64,000 bases of DNA, taken from Cryptomeria japonica. Its lineage: Eukaryota > Streptophyta > Pinopsida > Cupressales > Cupressaceae. How positions within the stretch are numbered: position 1 is the stretch's first letter; each line of letters opens with the position of its first letter. Position numbers and translations under genes: made by a program. The stretch lies in the NCBI RefSeq assembly GCF_030272615.1, contig NC_081413.1, positions 446,380,538-446,444,537 on the forward strand, read 5' to 3'. The notes under the pieces are model-generated. The model made no database searches. It was not told the origin of the DNA and worked only from the letters and a program-made list of their open reading frames with translations. This document shows, one piece after another, positions 35,353-47,071 of this stretch.

Positions 35353-36841
35353 TGCAACAAAAATGAAAGAGCACAAAGAGAGGCACAATCACACAAGAAA
35401 CCCCCCCAAATTCACTCAATCAAAGAACCCCCCCAAAAGTGATGATTTGACACTTTATAATTAGTGCATATACAATGGGCCACTTGCAAAAAATGGCAAA
35501 GTGGGCTTCTGATTACAATTTTACAATTGCCTCAATAAGGCCAAAAGAGACTCAAACTAATAATGCAAGAGATCTAAACTAAGATCCAAGCACTTTACAA
35601 GTACCTAATAGACCAAATAAGACCAATATCTAAAAGTACAACTTCCACTCAAAATCTCTAAAATCTAATCATAGATTATGAAAGTAGATGAAAAAAAATG
35701 CACTTTCAAAAAAAATGGCACTTGAAAAGGAGGTCGTATGAGCTCAAACAAGGCCTTTGAAGTTGTGGAATTGAGGATTGGACAGGTACAACTAAGAGAA
35801 TCCAGAAATTCTAAAAAACCTATGCACCAAAATCAGAAAATAACCACACCACTGCGAAGATCATGAAATTTTAGCCCATTTCAAAAAAAATTGCACCAAA
35901 AAAGGAGCAAAAATGAGCAAGATATGGCCTTTCAAAGTTGAACTACAAAACTGAAAAGCTCAATGAAGAGGGGGTCAAAAAATTTCAAAAGTCTGCTAAT
36001 GTGGTGCTGATGTCAGCAATTTATGGGTTTAAATTTCATGGCCGTATGACCATCACGAAAACTTCACCTCACTGCTGACTGGGTGTCCGTACCATACGGA
36101 CTGCTGATGTGGTGCGGTGATTGGGCAGTTGACTGGGCTGTTGATGTGGTGGTGATTGGGCGTACGGTTGTTGACCACGGGCCAGTAGCCACCTGCCACA
36201 TGGTGGGTGTGGGTCCACTGGTTTAGAGGACCACCAGGGGGAGGAAAGCGTCGCCAGGAGGAGAAGGGCTGCGGGACACTTGCAGGTCGTCGGAGAGCCA
36301 GGTCGGCGGGAGGCATCAGTGCCGGAGGGCCGGCGGCGGGAGTCTGCAGGTCACCGAAGGGCCGGGCCAACGAGAGGTTTCAGTGCTAGAGGGCCGGCAG
36401 GCAGGGAGTCTGCAGATGCACGGGCCAAGGTCAGCGGCGGTACAACGTGTTGCGCGGTACGGCGGCGACGGTCCTACCTGCAACAACGCAGGGTACGGAT
36501 GGCACGGGGGGGGTTTGCGGACCCCCAAAAAACAATATTTTATTTTTATTTTTTTGATTTTTTGATCGCTTTTTTTTTCGAATTTTTTTTCTTTTCTCCT
36601 TTTTTTTTGAAAAATAATTTAAAAAAAATTTCGAAATCTGTACAATAATAGCCAAAATGGGGAAAAAAAATTTATCACCAAAATAGGTCGACTTTATAGT
36701 CGAAATTCATGGAAACGGCCTCCCAGATTCAACGGTGATGTCCAAATCGCTATACGACGCCCCCAAAAAATGAAGATCCCCAAATCCAAAAATTGAAGCC
36801 TCCAAAATGTCTCCAAAAAACTAATCAATGAAGCCCTATAA
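35353..36841 (-). other. Long leader of element E with GC-rich tandem repeat
   Basis: 1.5-kb untranslated leader between PBS and gag. 35353-36000 is similar in style to the leader of D. 36180-36530 is strikingly GC- and CpG-rich and includes about 2.5 copies of a ~66-bp unit (36281-36346, 36347-36412 and a partial copy to ~36448; units share AGGGCCGGC and GGGAGTCTGCAG). 36530-36620 is a T-rich tract. Open frames on both strands of the GC-rich part lack stops only because of composition. Confidence 0.75.
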
Positions 36842-36853
36842 GCTCTGATACCA
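36842..36853 (-). other. Primer-binding site of E (initiator tRNA-Met)
   Basis: Minus strand TGGTATCAGAGC, a perfect plant initiator-Met PBS, adjoining the 5' LTR. Confidence 0.93.
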
Positions 36854-37305
36854 TGTAGGATTTTGCCAAGATCAAGGGCACAATGAAAAGCATAAAAGGA
36901 GAGACAATAGAATGACAAGAACAAAACTATATTCTCATCAATATGCAAATGATCAACTGGATTAACCAATACAATGAATATAGGCCTTCTTATATAGGCA
37001 AGGCCATATGGATGTACGAGCACACAATTATGACATGTGGCTCAATGAGAAACAAGGGTAGGTAAGAAATAATAGGGGTAGGTAGGAGAAATAATATAAT
37101 ATTCCACAAGAGGTGGATGACCCACCAAATGTGGAGTGTAACAACAAAATAAGACCACAAAAGGTGGAATTTCTCCTACAAGCTCTATCCCTATGTGCAC
37201 ACTTCCCTAAGTGTCTCAAATCCAAACTACGAAGAGATGCATTATCCTAAGTTAACTTAAGTAAAGTGTAATAATATCCAAAATGAATATTTATTTACAC
37301 CAACA
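36854..37305 (-). repeat. 5' LTR of element E
   Basis: 452 bp. Contains the TATATAAG core promoter (36989-36996, minus strand) at the same place as in D. Confidence 0.94.
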
Positions 37306-38851
37306 ACAATCACATTCACTAATGCTACTACAGATTGCATAATGTATGAAATTTGTTGCCTTGATATGATAAATCCTATCACATTCTTTCAAAAATGGAG
37401 GTGACAAAGATGCACTGCATCTACACCCAACTTGGTTTTAAGACTCTCCTCCAAGTTTTCAGAATCTCTCTATGAATTATTTGAGGTTTACAACTAGCAT
37501 GCAATATATACATCCATTAATCCATAAACAACAAGTCAAATTAAGTCGGCTCTCACTGTCCTACTGGCGAGTTGCAGTCGAGCTAACATTGATATACATT
37601 GCCATGAATTTAAGTCCATTTCGCCATAAAATTAATGCACGGGCATGAGCCAAGTCGGGCCCCAAAGTGGGTCCGGCTAAAAAAAATTCATTTTCATGCA
37701 ACAGACCTTTGAAATGCCTCACGAACCTTAAAAATACCTCTAGAATTGATCTGCACCATTTTTGGATCATCAAGCTGAGTTTTGCGACTTTCAAGTGCTT
37801 GTGCCACATTTTTGCATTTAATCACAAAGACGTAATTTTCAAACTAGTCAAAACACCTTTATGGACTTTGTAAATTTACAGGCATGTACTCTGATATATA
37901 AACATGAACTTTACCAAACGGTTTCTCAAGACAAATCCCGAGTGAAGAAATATTAATGGTCAAATATGACCAATTGGCTTTGTCGGCACTGCGGACCTGA
38001 TGAAGTCAATGCGCAGGCAACTCATGATGTCTTTCTTAAAAATATCAAACGATCTTCGTAGACCCTCAAATCTGAGGCATAGGTACCTTAAAGTACAAAT
38101 CAAAACTTAGAATAATCAGTTCGACCAAAAGGTTGACTGGGTGCAAATGGTTCGCTCATGAAAATAGCTACTTTGACTGATGCAACAATGAAAGTACGGA
38201 ACACTAAATAAGGTGGCTCAAGAAACCCTTTTGAAAACTGATCAAACGGATTGGCAGGAGCTTGAAATTTGAAACATAGCTTGTCTTTTATATAAGAAAT
38301 AACTTGGAAAAAATAGTCAGACATGACATTCACAAGGACATCTTTTACAAATATGCAAAGTGAGGCTCTGACTAGCTATCGAAATAAGGACTTGTCAAAC
38401 AACACAAACTGCAAACAGATTGAGCTTGCTAAACTAAGCAAATGGATTCATAAAGACTTGAAATTTTGTACAGAGGCACACTTTTATGCATATAATTCAA
38501 TCCACTTTTAATTTCATCATGACGAGCAAGTAGGAAAAATTAATAGGAGCTCAAAGTAGGCCACTTAATAAAATCTGCATTTGCACCTAAAATGCACTTT
38601 CAGCCCACCCCTTGAAATGAGTACTTGATAAATTGATCCAAACTGAATTCTGAAAGTTTCAACACACTTCATAGGCCAAATGAAAGGTATAGGACACATT
38701 TCCCAAGCCTTACCCTTTAAAAATCAATTGGCTCCATTTTACCCTCTCTCTAACTAGGCCACCTGAATGAGACTAGGTGCCTTTCTGAAAATGCGAATGC
38801 AAAATTTTGAAGTGGGCCTCAAAACTTGAGAAAATTTAATGAGTCCCAACA
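37306..38851. other. Right part of G, non-coding
   Basis: No gene. It is continuous with 27746-30578 once E is removed, and ends in the CCAACA terminus at 38851. Confidence 0.6.
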
Positions 38852-39687
38852 TTTCCCATTGTGGTTTAGTGACAATTGTCGGATCATGCTGAACTAACTT
38901 GCTCGTTAACCATATTAGCTTTCAAAGTGGGCCCATTAGTTAATCAATCACCCACGCTTTGTCGTTCATCCACAAAGGTCAAAGTTTGAGCATCTCCTCT
39001 TTGTGGTACAATGACAACCATCAATATTTCTCTAACTTACCAACTCTTTAACACACTTGGGCCACCTACTTTCAGTCGGGTCCACCATTCAGTCACTAAT
39101 CTGCTATGAATAAAAGTCGAGCACTTTCCCATTGCGGTTCAATGACAACCGTTGGATTACAAGTCAACCACTTGATCTTTAGGGTCCTTGATTACTTATA
39201 CACTGTCACTTCATCGTCTTCACTAACCTTCTGCCTTAACTGCCTACTTAGCCCGCCGCTAGTGGTTTGTTGTTGGGTCGCGAAGAATAAACATCATGTA
39301 GTTCTCCATTGTAGTGCAGCGACAACCATTGATTTTAAGAAATTTATCTAGCCTTTAAGAACCCCAATAGTCACAAAGGAAAGACCTAGGATGTAGGAAA
39401 TCTGTGAAATATTTCAAAATTAATTAAAACTCACCCAATCCTAGACTTAAAATGGCCCCATTTCAACAATGCAGTGACCCTTCCACTTAAGCGGAAAAAG
39501 CAATGGGCAAAAATAAAAGACTTGGGGATATTACAACACAAAGGCTTATCCTTCAAATGGTTTTGAAAATGTAAAAACCCTGAATCCTTAGAACCATAAA
39601 CTCATAGACAAAAGGTCAAATTTATGAATTTTGATAGACTTTTAAGGATAAGAGGCAAGACTTCCAACACATTTAAAACACTGATAA
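38852..39687 (-). repeat. Spacer H2 with degenerate repeats
   Basis: Homologous to 9163-9997. TTTCCCATTGYGGTTYARTGACAA copies lie near 38852, 39126 and 39305 and a weaker copy near 39000, with the same spacing as in H1. Ends at acactgataa. Confidence 0.65.
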
Positions 39688-40717
39688 TAGGTGGCAATGT
39701 GCAACTAAATCTTTCATATGCTACTATTCCAATCAATGGTCAAGATGTAAAATTTGAAAGAGAGTTTAGGTCAGAGACTATTATAGAGCACATAGACCCA
39801 AATAATATGGTGTGCTTTTGTGACATTGACATGGAAAATTTCAAAATTGAACCAGCCCAGCCACTCTTGCAAAATAATGAATCTATAAGTTATGAAGCCC
39901 AAAATAACTAGGGAGGGTTATGGCATATGTATTTTGATGGAGCTTGTAGTAAAGAGGGTTCAGGGGAAGGGATTATGTTGGTATCACCTAGTGGAAAGAC
40001 ATTCAAGTATTCCTTTGAGTTATTTTTTGAATGCACCAATAATGTATCCGAATATGAGGCCTTGCTTCTGGGGTTGAATTTGGAAATTAAGTATGGGATT
40101 AAGATGCTACTAGCTTGGGGAGACTCATAATTAGTCGTATCTCAGACTAGGTCAGCATACTCCTAAAAAAATAAAAGGTTGAAACAATATAGGGGTGTTT
40201 TTCGGGATTCCATTGAATTTTTATATGTCTTTAATCTCACATGGGTAGAAAGGGATAAGAACATTATGGCCAATTTCTTAGCAAATGTTGCCTTAAAAGA
40301 TGATATCACCCTAGCTGAAATTTCAAAAGTTGAAGTGAAGACCCGACCATCAATCCCAAACAATATTTGTGATTGGCAAGTGTTAAATGATGATGATGAT
40401 TTGCTAAGATTCCTCCATTATGTAGATGAGTATGAGGATGAAGAGATAGATTTGAATACCTTTGTAGAAGTTGTGGATGTCATAGACACTATGTTTGGGA
40501 ATGAAAATAGTATAGTTGAAGACAAACAAAATCCCTAAAGGGTTAGTGGCTCTAAAAAGAGTATTTGATAATCTCCTATTAAAGAAGAGGACAGAGAATA
40601 AATCAACTTGGGGATATGATGTAGGATCATCCCCGATCGATGAGCAATCTTTTATCAACCAAATATATTTCCTTTTAGTTTTGTTCTTATCTAATTTTTT
40701 TCTATGTTCTTAGCAGT
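39688..40717 (+). pseudogene. Fragment I: gypsy protease end plus additional RNase H
   Basis: Starts abruptly inside protease (IGGNVQLNLSYATIPINGQ, matching the end of the C protease) and continues in one frame into an RNase H: WHMYFDGACSKEGSGEGI, SEYEALLLGLNLE, LAWGDS and VERDKNIMANFLANVAL. The Asp-Glu-Asp residues are all present. It is better preserved than in C, with stops near 39910, 40128 and 40166. An acidic linker leads to 40538. RT sequence should follow but is displaced to 59389 by element J. The two copies agree on the order protease, RNase H, RT. Confidence 0.8.
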
Positions 40718-40723
40718 TGGCAC

Positions 40724-41397
40724 TGGTAGTTGCTTTACTTTTGTGGAAGATCTTTTTTTTGTTTCTAGGTTGGTTCATGTGCTTAATTCCATATTTCCAG
40801 CTCATTTGGGTTCTTTTTCAGTCAGTTATCGCTTCTGGTTGACTGTTTCTAGGTTTTGGGATAGTTCTTGTGCTTACCGGTTAGTTTTCCTTCAATACTC
40901 GTGTGACTATTGGCATGTGGATCTATCTTGGGTCTTGTCCAATGTTCTTTGGCATGTGGTCAACCTTCCTGCTGAACCACACTTTATGGTTGTTATTTTC
41001 TGGAAAGATTCCTTTAATCCTTAGGGTTGGCCTAATTACACGTTTCATTTTCCTATATTGGTAAATGTAATCTTATGAGGTCGATCCCAATATGTTTTGG
41101 TAGGTATAAATATGATGTTATTTAATCATTTATAGGGACAAAGAAATTAGAATTGAGAATAAGGATTAAGATTCACATTTTATGATCTGATTGATTCTTA
41201 GAGTCTCGATTGGACTGTAACTGGTTGATAGCCTACATGTAACTGGTTAATTGCCAGATGATTGATGGAAGTTTTAAAGCAATAATATGAACTATTTATG
41301 TGATCTTGTTATGTATTCTTGTTGCTTTCATTGTGTTACTCTTGCTGCATAAGTCGGTTGATTCTCTTTGAGGGTTTTACCAGTTATGGCTGCATCA
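40724..41397 (+). repeat. 5' LTR of element J
   Basis: TGGTAGTTGCTT to GGCTGCATCA. Similar along its length to 58682-59388 (shared TGTGCTTAATTCC, GGCATGTGGATCTATCTTGG). A 96-106-codon frame occurs in both copies but has no known domain and is probably fortuitous. Confidence 0.8.
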
Positions 41398-41399
41398 AG

Positions 41400-41411
41400 T
41401 GGTATCAGAGC
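41400..41411 (+). other. Primer-binding site of J (initiator tRNA-Met)
   Basis: TGGTATCAGAGC, two bases after the 5' LTR. Confidence 0.9.
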
Positions 41412-41474
41412 TGGTTATGGACTGGCTAGTGGAACAATTGTTTGTGAACATTGAGGCATTCCTTTGGGTGGACA

Positions 41475-42290
41475 TGTTGAACATACAGCACCACTAAGAG
41501 GGGGGTGAATCAATGGTTGCTAAACTTGTTGACCTTTCAAAACAACTTCAGAATACCAGTTATTAACTTAAGCACTAAACAATCAAGCCGATAAAGAAGA
41601 AAAGAAAAAACAAGGAGATAAATCACACAAATGCAATTCACAACACCAGATGTATGAGGAAAACCTAAAATGGGAAAAACCTTGGTTGGAAAAGCTGCTA
41701 GAGGCTACTGATCAAATCCAACCTCATAGGTAAAGAATTGTACTATAAATATTTAGGACACCAACCCAAGGAACACCAACCCCTACACCAATCTCCAACT
41801 TGGCGGTGTATATTGAAATACAATTTAGATATAGTTAATATGTCTTGTTGCAAATGAATTCTGCAACCCTTGAGAAAATATCTTGTTGTCGGTTGACTAG
41901 ATTTTAACCTCCACTGAATCTCACACTATCGGTTGTGAGAATTCTTTGTCTGATTCTTGGCCTCTATTATCTCTCTCTCTTTCACAGTCTCACTACACGT
42001 TGTGTCACACTTGGATGTTGCTTTTGCTCTACCAAACCTCACCGGTTTTCTTAACTATTGAACTACAATTATACCGGTACCCAATCATTGCCGATTAAAC
42101 CCTCTCATTGATTTTACTACTCACTTACTCTGCAACTTTCTTAGAAACAATTCTAAGGCCAAAATTCTTCTCTGCACTTAATCTCTCTTCTCACTTTTTC
42201 TTCTCTCTAGCATCAACTTGCTCTATCTTGAGCTCCTCTCTTTATTCCATGGTTTCTTGCCAAAAAACAATTCAAATTCAGAGCAGTTAG
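41475..42290 (-). repeat. 3' LTR of A, distal part
   Basis: Starts TGTTGAACATACAGC and matches the 5' LTR from 55169 on. Interrupted at GTTAG by element B. Confidence 0.88.
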
Positions 42291-43131
42291 TGTTAGATGC
42301 AATGACAGTCCCAAAGACACTGAGAGGGGGGGGTGAATTAGTGTCTAACTAGTTTATGGAATATTTGAACTTATTTATAACTTTGCAACTCAAATTAATG
42401 TACCGGTAAACAAGCAATAGTGCAGTAAAGAGAAATAACAGAGACAACATAAATGCACACCGTAACACAATATATTTTGGCGAGGAAACCTGGTAAGGGA
42501 AAAAGCTCGGTGGGATTTGTGACCCACAATATTCACTCACTGGACAAGATGAATAAATATTAATTACAATAAGGGCTTGCACATGCAGGAAGGCCAACAA
42601 CCTAGAGCTCACTGCTCAATATAAGAGTCTCGCTGATTACAAAATGGATAATTAAATCCAAGATAATGTACTACTCAAATTAGCATCTGCAATACTTGAT
42701 TCAGTATCGGTTTAAGCTCTGTCAGAAACCTTAACCAAAAACCTTGCCGGTGAATAAAATTCACTCACATAACCTATCTGCCTTATGAGAAAATCCTTTT
42801 TCTATCTTCTACATAATACCATTACATAATTTCCTCTCCATGCTATATCAAAAATGACCAATAAGATCTAATACATATATGAGTCTTTACAATACATCAT
42901 GTCAACTTACAAATAATTAATTATATTTACAATGCAATTCATATAAGTAAAATTTTGTCTCATATTGGCCTGAGTGTCGGTATACTTCATTGTCGGTGTA
43001 ATTTGAATATTGGTGAATGTGCCTGCCAGTGTATGATCTTTGTGTTGTCTGTGAACCTATACAACCTATTACCGGTTGGTTGCCATCAATGACAACATCA
43101 ACCCTTCTCATGTGAGTGTACAATGCCAACA
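42291..43131 (-). repeat. 3' LTR of element B
   Basis: 841 bp. Minus strand TGTTGGCATTGTACAC to GCATCTAACA. Confidence 0.9.
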
Positions 43132-43295
43132 ATCTCCCCCTTTGTCATTGATGGCAACACTCATGAGAAAAATCCAAAAACTGTTGTCCAAAAATGAAGT
43201 CCAAAACTTATCCCCAAAAAGAGTGTGCTCCCCCTGAGTAAGTGATTTCTTCTGTGCATTTTTCATAAATTTGTCTCCATACTACTCCCCCTTTG
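43132..43295 (-). other. Polypurine tract(s) of element B
   Basis: The proximal tract AAAGGGGGAGAT (43132-43143) touches the LTR. Two further AGGGGGAG tracts lie at 43228-43237 and 43285-43295. A has the same arrangement at 49816-49940. Confidence 0.65.
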
Positions 43296-43501
43296 ACATC
43301 AATGACAAAGGATCTCAAAAAGAATCAAAGAATACAAGAGTTCTACCTCATAGCCTGTAACCAGTTATGTACAAGTTGAAAAATGTCCACCAAAATTAGT
43401 TTTAAGCTCTGCTTGAATTTTTTATTGTCAGAAATAATGGTTTTTGTCTATTGGATCAAGTCGGCCAGATAATGCATTTGCTGCTTCGGTGACCATTCTC
43501 C

Positions 43502-46500
43502 TTAAATTATTGCCTTTGATAGCTCAACCCGCTGAGTTATAAGATTGTCCAATTTAGGACCAAGCTTGTTTTTCAGTTCCTGGGCCTTCAACCGTATCCT
43601 TGCTTTCTCTTTTTCCAAATTTTCAATCTTTTCCTCATAAACTATCATTTCTTGTTCAAAAACAAAGGTAAGTTCTGAAGAACCTATCAGATTATCTTCT
43701 ATGTCATCTATTTCCTTATGTGTTCTCTTAATTTCCTCATCAATATCTTCAGTCGGGTGGTGAGGCTTGCAAGCTTCTTTATACAAATTCTTATACTCCA
43801 AAATTGTTGAATTTAGTACTGGTAAAAAGGAATCAATGTGCTCATTACAGTCTTTGATAGTCTTCTCAAATAATTCTCCTTTTTCTTTATTCACTCTTTT
43901 TTTAACAGTTTCCTCATTCACCTTATCTACAGTTAGAACATTTGAAGTAATAAATTTGGACAATGTGTCCAGTTTACCTAAATAATCCTTAATATGATCT
44001 ATCTTATAGGTCGATGCAATCATCTGCAAAATAGGTAGTGTATCATCAATATCCTTGAATGCCAAGGTGTTGCATTTAGTTATCCTCCTTATAGAATCCA
44101 AAAGAACATTAGTCACATTTCTAGGTCGGAAATCAGTAGTGGATGTGCTTGGTTCAGAAATAACTTTCCTTTCAATTGATTTTTGACCAATTGCCTTGAC
44201 AATTTCCTCCTTGTTTCCATCAATTGTTTCCTCTTTATTTACAGTATCTGCCGGTTTCTCACTCTGTGTTATTACTTTTGCTTCTCTTGTTTTTTTAGTC
44301 CATGTAAGTACCTCTTCATATCCTGATTTCTCAGTGTCAGACTTCTTAGCTTCTACCGATATTTCAATGTTCTGAGAGTTAGCAGTGTCAATCGGTGACT
44401 CAGAGATCTCAATATTCTTAGCATCGGTTTTCTTAACTTTTGAGGTATCCTTATCCACAACAATATTAAAATCTTGTGTATCAACATTCATAGTGAAAAT
44501 AATTTCAGAATCCAGATTAATGTCATCATGTGTTATTTCTTCAGTCTCCTTATCCGGTTGACTGTCTATATGTATCGGTGTATCTGAAGTTATTGGTGGA
44601 GTATCCTATGCTAGTGGAGGAAGGTTATCTATGACCTTTATAACTTGTATACTACCAATTTTTCTTTTTCTTTTGTCCTTTTGGTATACCTTCACAAAAT
44701 ATTTATCCATTTTTTGTCTCTCCCTTTCCTCTTTCTTTTCTTTTTCAACAAAAATATGTCCCATTTGTCTGCAGTTTCATCATCTATCTCTTTCACTCTC
44801 CCAACCATTAGGTTGACCTGTCGGTGACCACTCACAAATTTTTTTTGGTTGGCTTCAGCAATTAGTTCATCAATTTCTTCTCTGGAATTTACAAGGTGAA
44901 TAGCCAACAATGCTTCAACCTTTAACTTTTTATCTAGTTCCATAACTGATTTTCTTTTAGCCTCTTATCTCATGTACAAGTCTTTAGGCAGATCATCTAC
45001 AACCTCAATCAAAACTTTCTTGTAGATGTCAAGATGCAAAATAATAGTAGCCTCTATAGTCTCCTTATCATAATCCTTGAATGAATGATAAAGTTTATTT
45101 ACATTACTGAGATTACCTTATGTTATTTTATTTACCAGTTCCTTTGATGTAAGGGTATCCAATGCCTTAGGTTGTTTCTTCTTTGGAGTTAGCTTCTTCT
45201 TAGGCTCCCTTATAGACTGCTGCTTCTTCCTTAATGTCCTTTCCTTTTTAGGATAAGGAGAAGGTACTGATGAAAGTTTTCTCTTCTTCATTTCTACTCT
45301 CTTAAACTCTATTGCCTTACCACTATCTGTATATGAGGTGACAACCAATGAAACATGGGATACCGGTTCTAGTCCTTCCAGTTCACTAGCTGAAATACCG
45401 CTTATGTTCATCACATTTTCTTTTAATTCCTTAGCCATCTTGGATGCATCTCTGACAAATTTCTCTCTTCTTTTTCTCTTCTTTTGCATCAAAACAACAC
45501 TCTCAAAAGTCTTAGCACTACGATATGAAGTTGATCTGAGTATTCTTGAGGCTTATGCTAAGATACTTCTTGATGCACCTAGGGAACCTTCCATCTCTGT
45601 TATCCAAATAGTTCTAGGAGTAACAACTTCCATCCATGTTTCATCTCTTTTGATTACAAAAAAAAAATTCTTCTCATACTTATCCACAATGCTCTATGGT
45701 ATCCTTCCTCTAGCCTACATTTTGGTTTGAAATTTTTTGAAATAGGATTTTACCATGTGATCACTGTTAGCACCAATGCCAGTAATAGCTTCCTTGATTT
45801 GTTTACCTACTAGGATATCATATGTAAAGTCCTTGTGACCAATGTTGGGTATCTCCTTTGTGAAGTAAAGCATCAAACACACAAATAGATTCCTAAAATG
45901 GAATGTGCCCTTCTTATCATCCTTAATCTTCTTCAAGTTATCTATTAGCTCATCCTTAAGCCACTCATAGATGTCAATTTTAGCATTGTTCTTAACCATC
46001 TCATATACACTATGAATACATAAGCTAGAAGCAAAGTTTAATCTATTTGCATGTGTAACCCTGTATCCAAATACCATGCTCACATATTTCACATTTGCAT
46101 CAGTGATATCATTAACCCTAAAAGATCTATTGTCAAATGTAGCTCCGGTTAGGTCCATAACACCCTTGTTTGGTATCTTCTTCTTTTTGTTGGGTCTAGT
46201 ACCGGTTGAGGGTAAACCATTAACTACCTTAATTACTTCCTTAGTGATTTTAAAAACAGAGTCTAGCCACATAAACTCCCCATGAACTCTGCTTAGTACA
46301 AGATGAGCTATCTTATCCATAAATTCAGGGATGTTCAGAATTTCAACAAATCCTAAGTCTCCTACAATCTTATGCTTCAGTTTAATCAGACCTTGTTCAT
46401 CAGTGATAACATCCTTGTATATGTTCTTCAAATCATCAGACCCTAAATTTTCTATGTTGCAGTGAATATAAATCCTCGGGTCTTTGACAAAAGCAACTCC

Positions 46501-46644
46501 CTTCAGAATTTTAGAGAAAGCTCTGATGGAATCATCTTGCTTTGTGATCTCGGGAATGATTTTAAATATAGGTCTAGGGCACTTAATGTTCTCTACCACT
46601 ATAGGGTTTGCAATGAACTCAGGTATAGAAGATGAAGATGCCAT
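43502..46644 (-). pseudogene. aORF of element B
   Basis: Starts with ATG at 46644 (MASSSSIPEFIANPIVV). The first 309 codons are fully open and look globular, mostly helical: FMDKIAHLVLSRVHGEFMWL, FKITKEVIKVVNGLPSTG and FHFRNLFVCLMLYFTKEI. After a TGA at 45715 the same frame gives a Lys-rich segment (45492-45118; KKERTLRKKQQSIREPKKK) and 44943-44692 (KKKRKRKGRDKK, NLS-like). One frameshift later, 44491-43502 is a 329-codon open frame rich in Lys, Glu and Ser with a C-terminal coiled coil (EEKIENLEKEKARIRLKAQE). The overall plan resembles the aORF at 22663-27352, but direct similarity is weak. I do not know the function. It replaces pol. Confidence 0.65.
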
Positions 46645-47071
46645 TTTGAAATATAAATACCTCTTACTTGAAATATTTGAATGCCAAAAAACACCTTACT
46701 GCTTCACCTTAGAATGCCTTTTCTCTCTCTTTGCACTCTTCAAAAGCTTGGATACTTGGTAGTTTGAAATGAGGGTTTTTCGGTGCTTTATAACCAGAAA
46801 GTTCTTCAAAATATGCATTAAATGCTTGCTGGTTAAGTGAAATCTTAACACATCTACTAGTAAAGAAGAAATATAACTTCTTACCATCAACCGAGGGTAA
46901 AATGCATGATTGTCAACTTGTTGCCATACCCCCTAAGGATTATTCCTTAGTTAGATGAAGAATCTCCTACCGGTGGAGTATTACTTTGTTCTACCAGTGC
47001 AGATGAAAATTCATCAAGTCTCTTATCTCTCTTCTTAATTCATTGTTTTGAAAATTCTTTCTTTATTTTTT

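Larger units (their letters stand above)
30579..37305 (-). mobile_element. Element E: nearly complete autonomous copia element
   Basis: 6727 bp, bounded by 452-bp LTRs (30579-31030 and 36854-37305) and the perfect duplication ACAAT (30574-30578, 37306-37310). It contains PBS, leader, gag, protease, integrase, RT, RNase H and polypurine tract in copia order. From 34936 to about 31590 a single frame is kept, interrupted only by stops. The LTRs differ at about a dozen sites by eye, so it is younger than D. Because of a frameshift in gag, the stops and a changed integrase residue, it is no longer active. It is nested in G. Confidence 0.95.
27746..38851. mobile_element. G: large TG...CA insertion, probable 4.4-kb solo LTR
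   Basis: Begins TGTTGTTCATC and ends GAGTCCCAACA, with perfect TTTCC duplications at 27741-27745 and 38852-38856. The flanks join to give the same continuous spacer as copy H1, which proves the insertion. After removing nested E (6.7 kb) it is 4374 bp, without coding capacity and without an internal repeat of its ends, as expected for a solo LTR of a very long-LTR (Tat/Ogre-like) family. An unknown non-autonomous element is the alternative. Confidence 0.75.
22663..39687 (-). mobile_element. H2: spacer plus aORF block, interrupted by L and G
   Basis: Second copy of the spacer-aORF unit seen at 7739-9997. The homologous parts are 39687-38852, 27745-26172 and 25078-22663 on the minus strand. 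Element G and solo LTR L are nested in it. The block ends at acactgataa (39687), exactly as copy H1 does at 9997, but is then joined to plus-strand gypsy protease sequence. Together with the LTR and gag-pol of C on its left, it may be the 3' part of a second element sharing an LTR in tandem with C, or a rearranged remnant. Confidence 0.5.

Noticed and set aside
36207-36648. Arg/Gly-rich and Pro-rich ORFs in the GC-rich leader of E
   Set aside because: Open in several frames on both strands, as expected from GC-rich composition; they lie in the untranslated leader.
27746-38851. DNA transposon with terminal inverted repeats
   Set aside because: The TGTTG/CAACA ends are only the usual LTR dinucleotide-type ends; inverted similarity does not extend further, and the 5-bp duplication fits LTR integration.
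40704-41024. 106-codon ORF in the J LTR, with a 94-codon counterpart at 58699
   Set aside because: Present in both LTR copies but aromatic-rich without a domain; most likely chance, although its repeat in both LTRs was considered.
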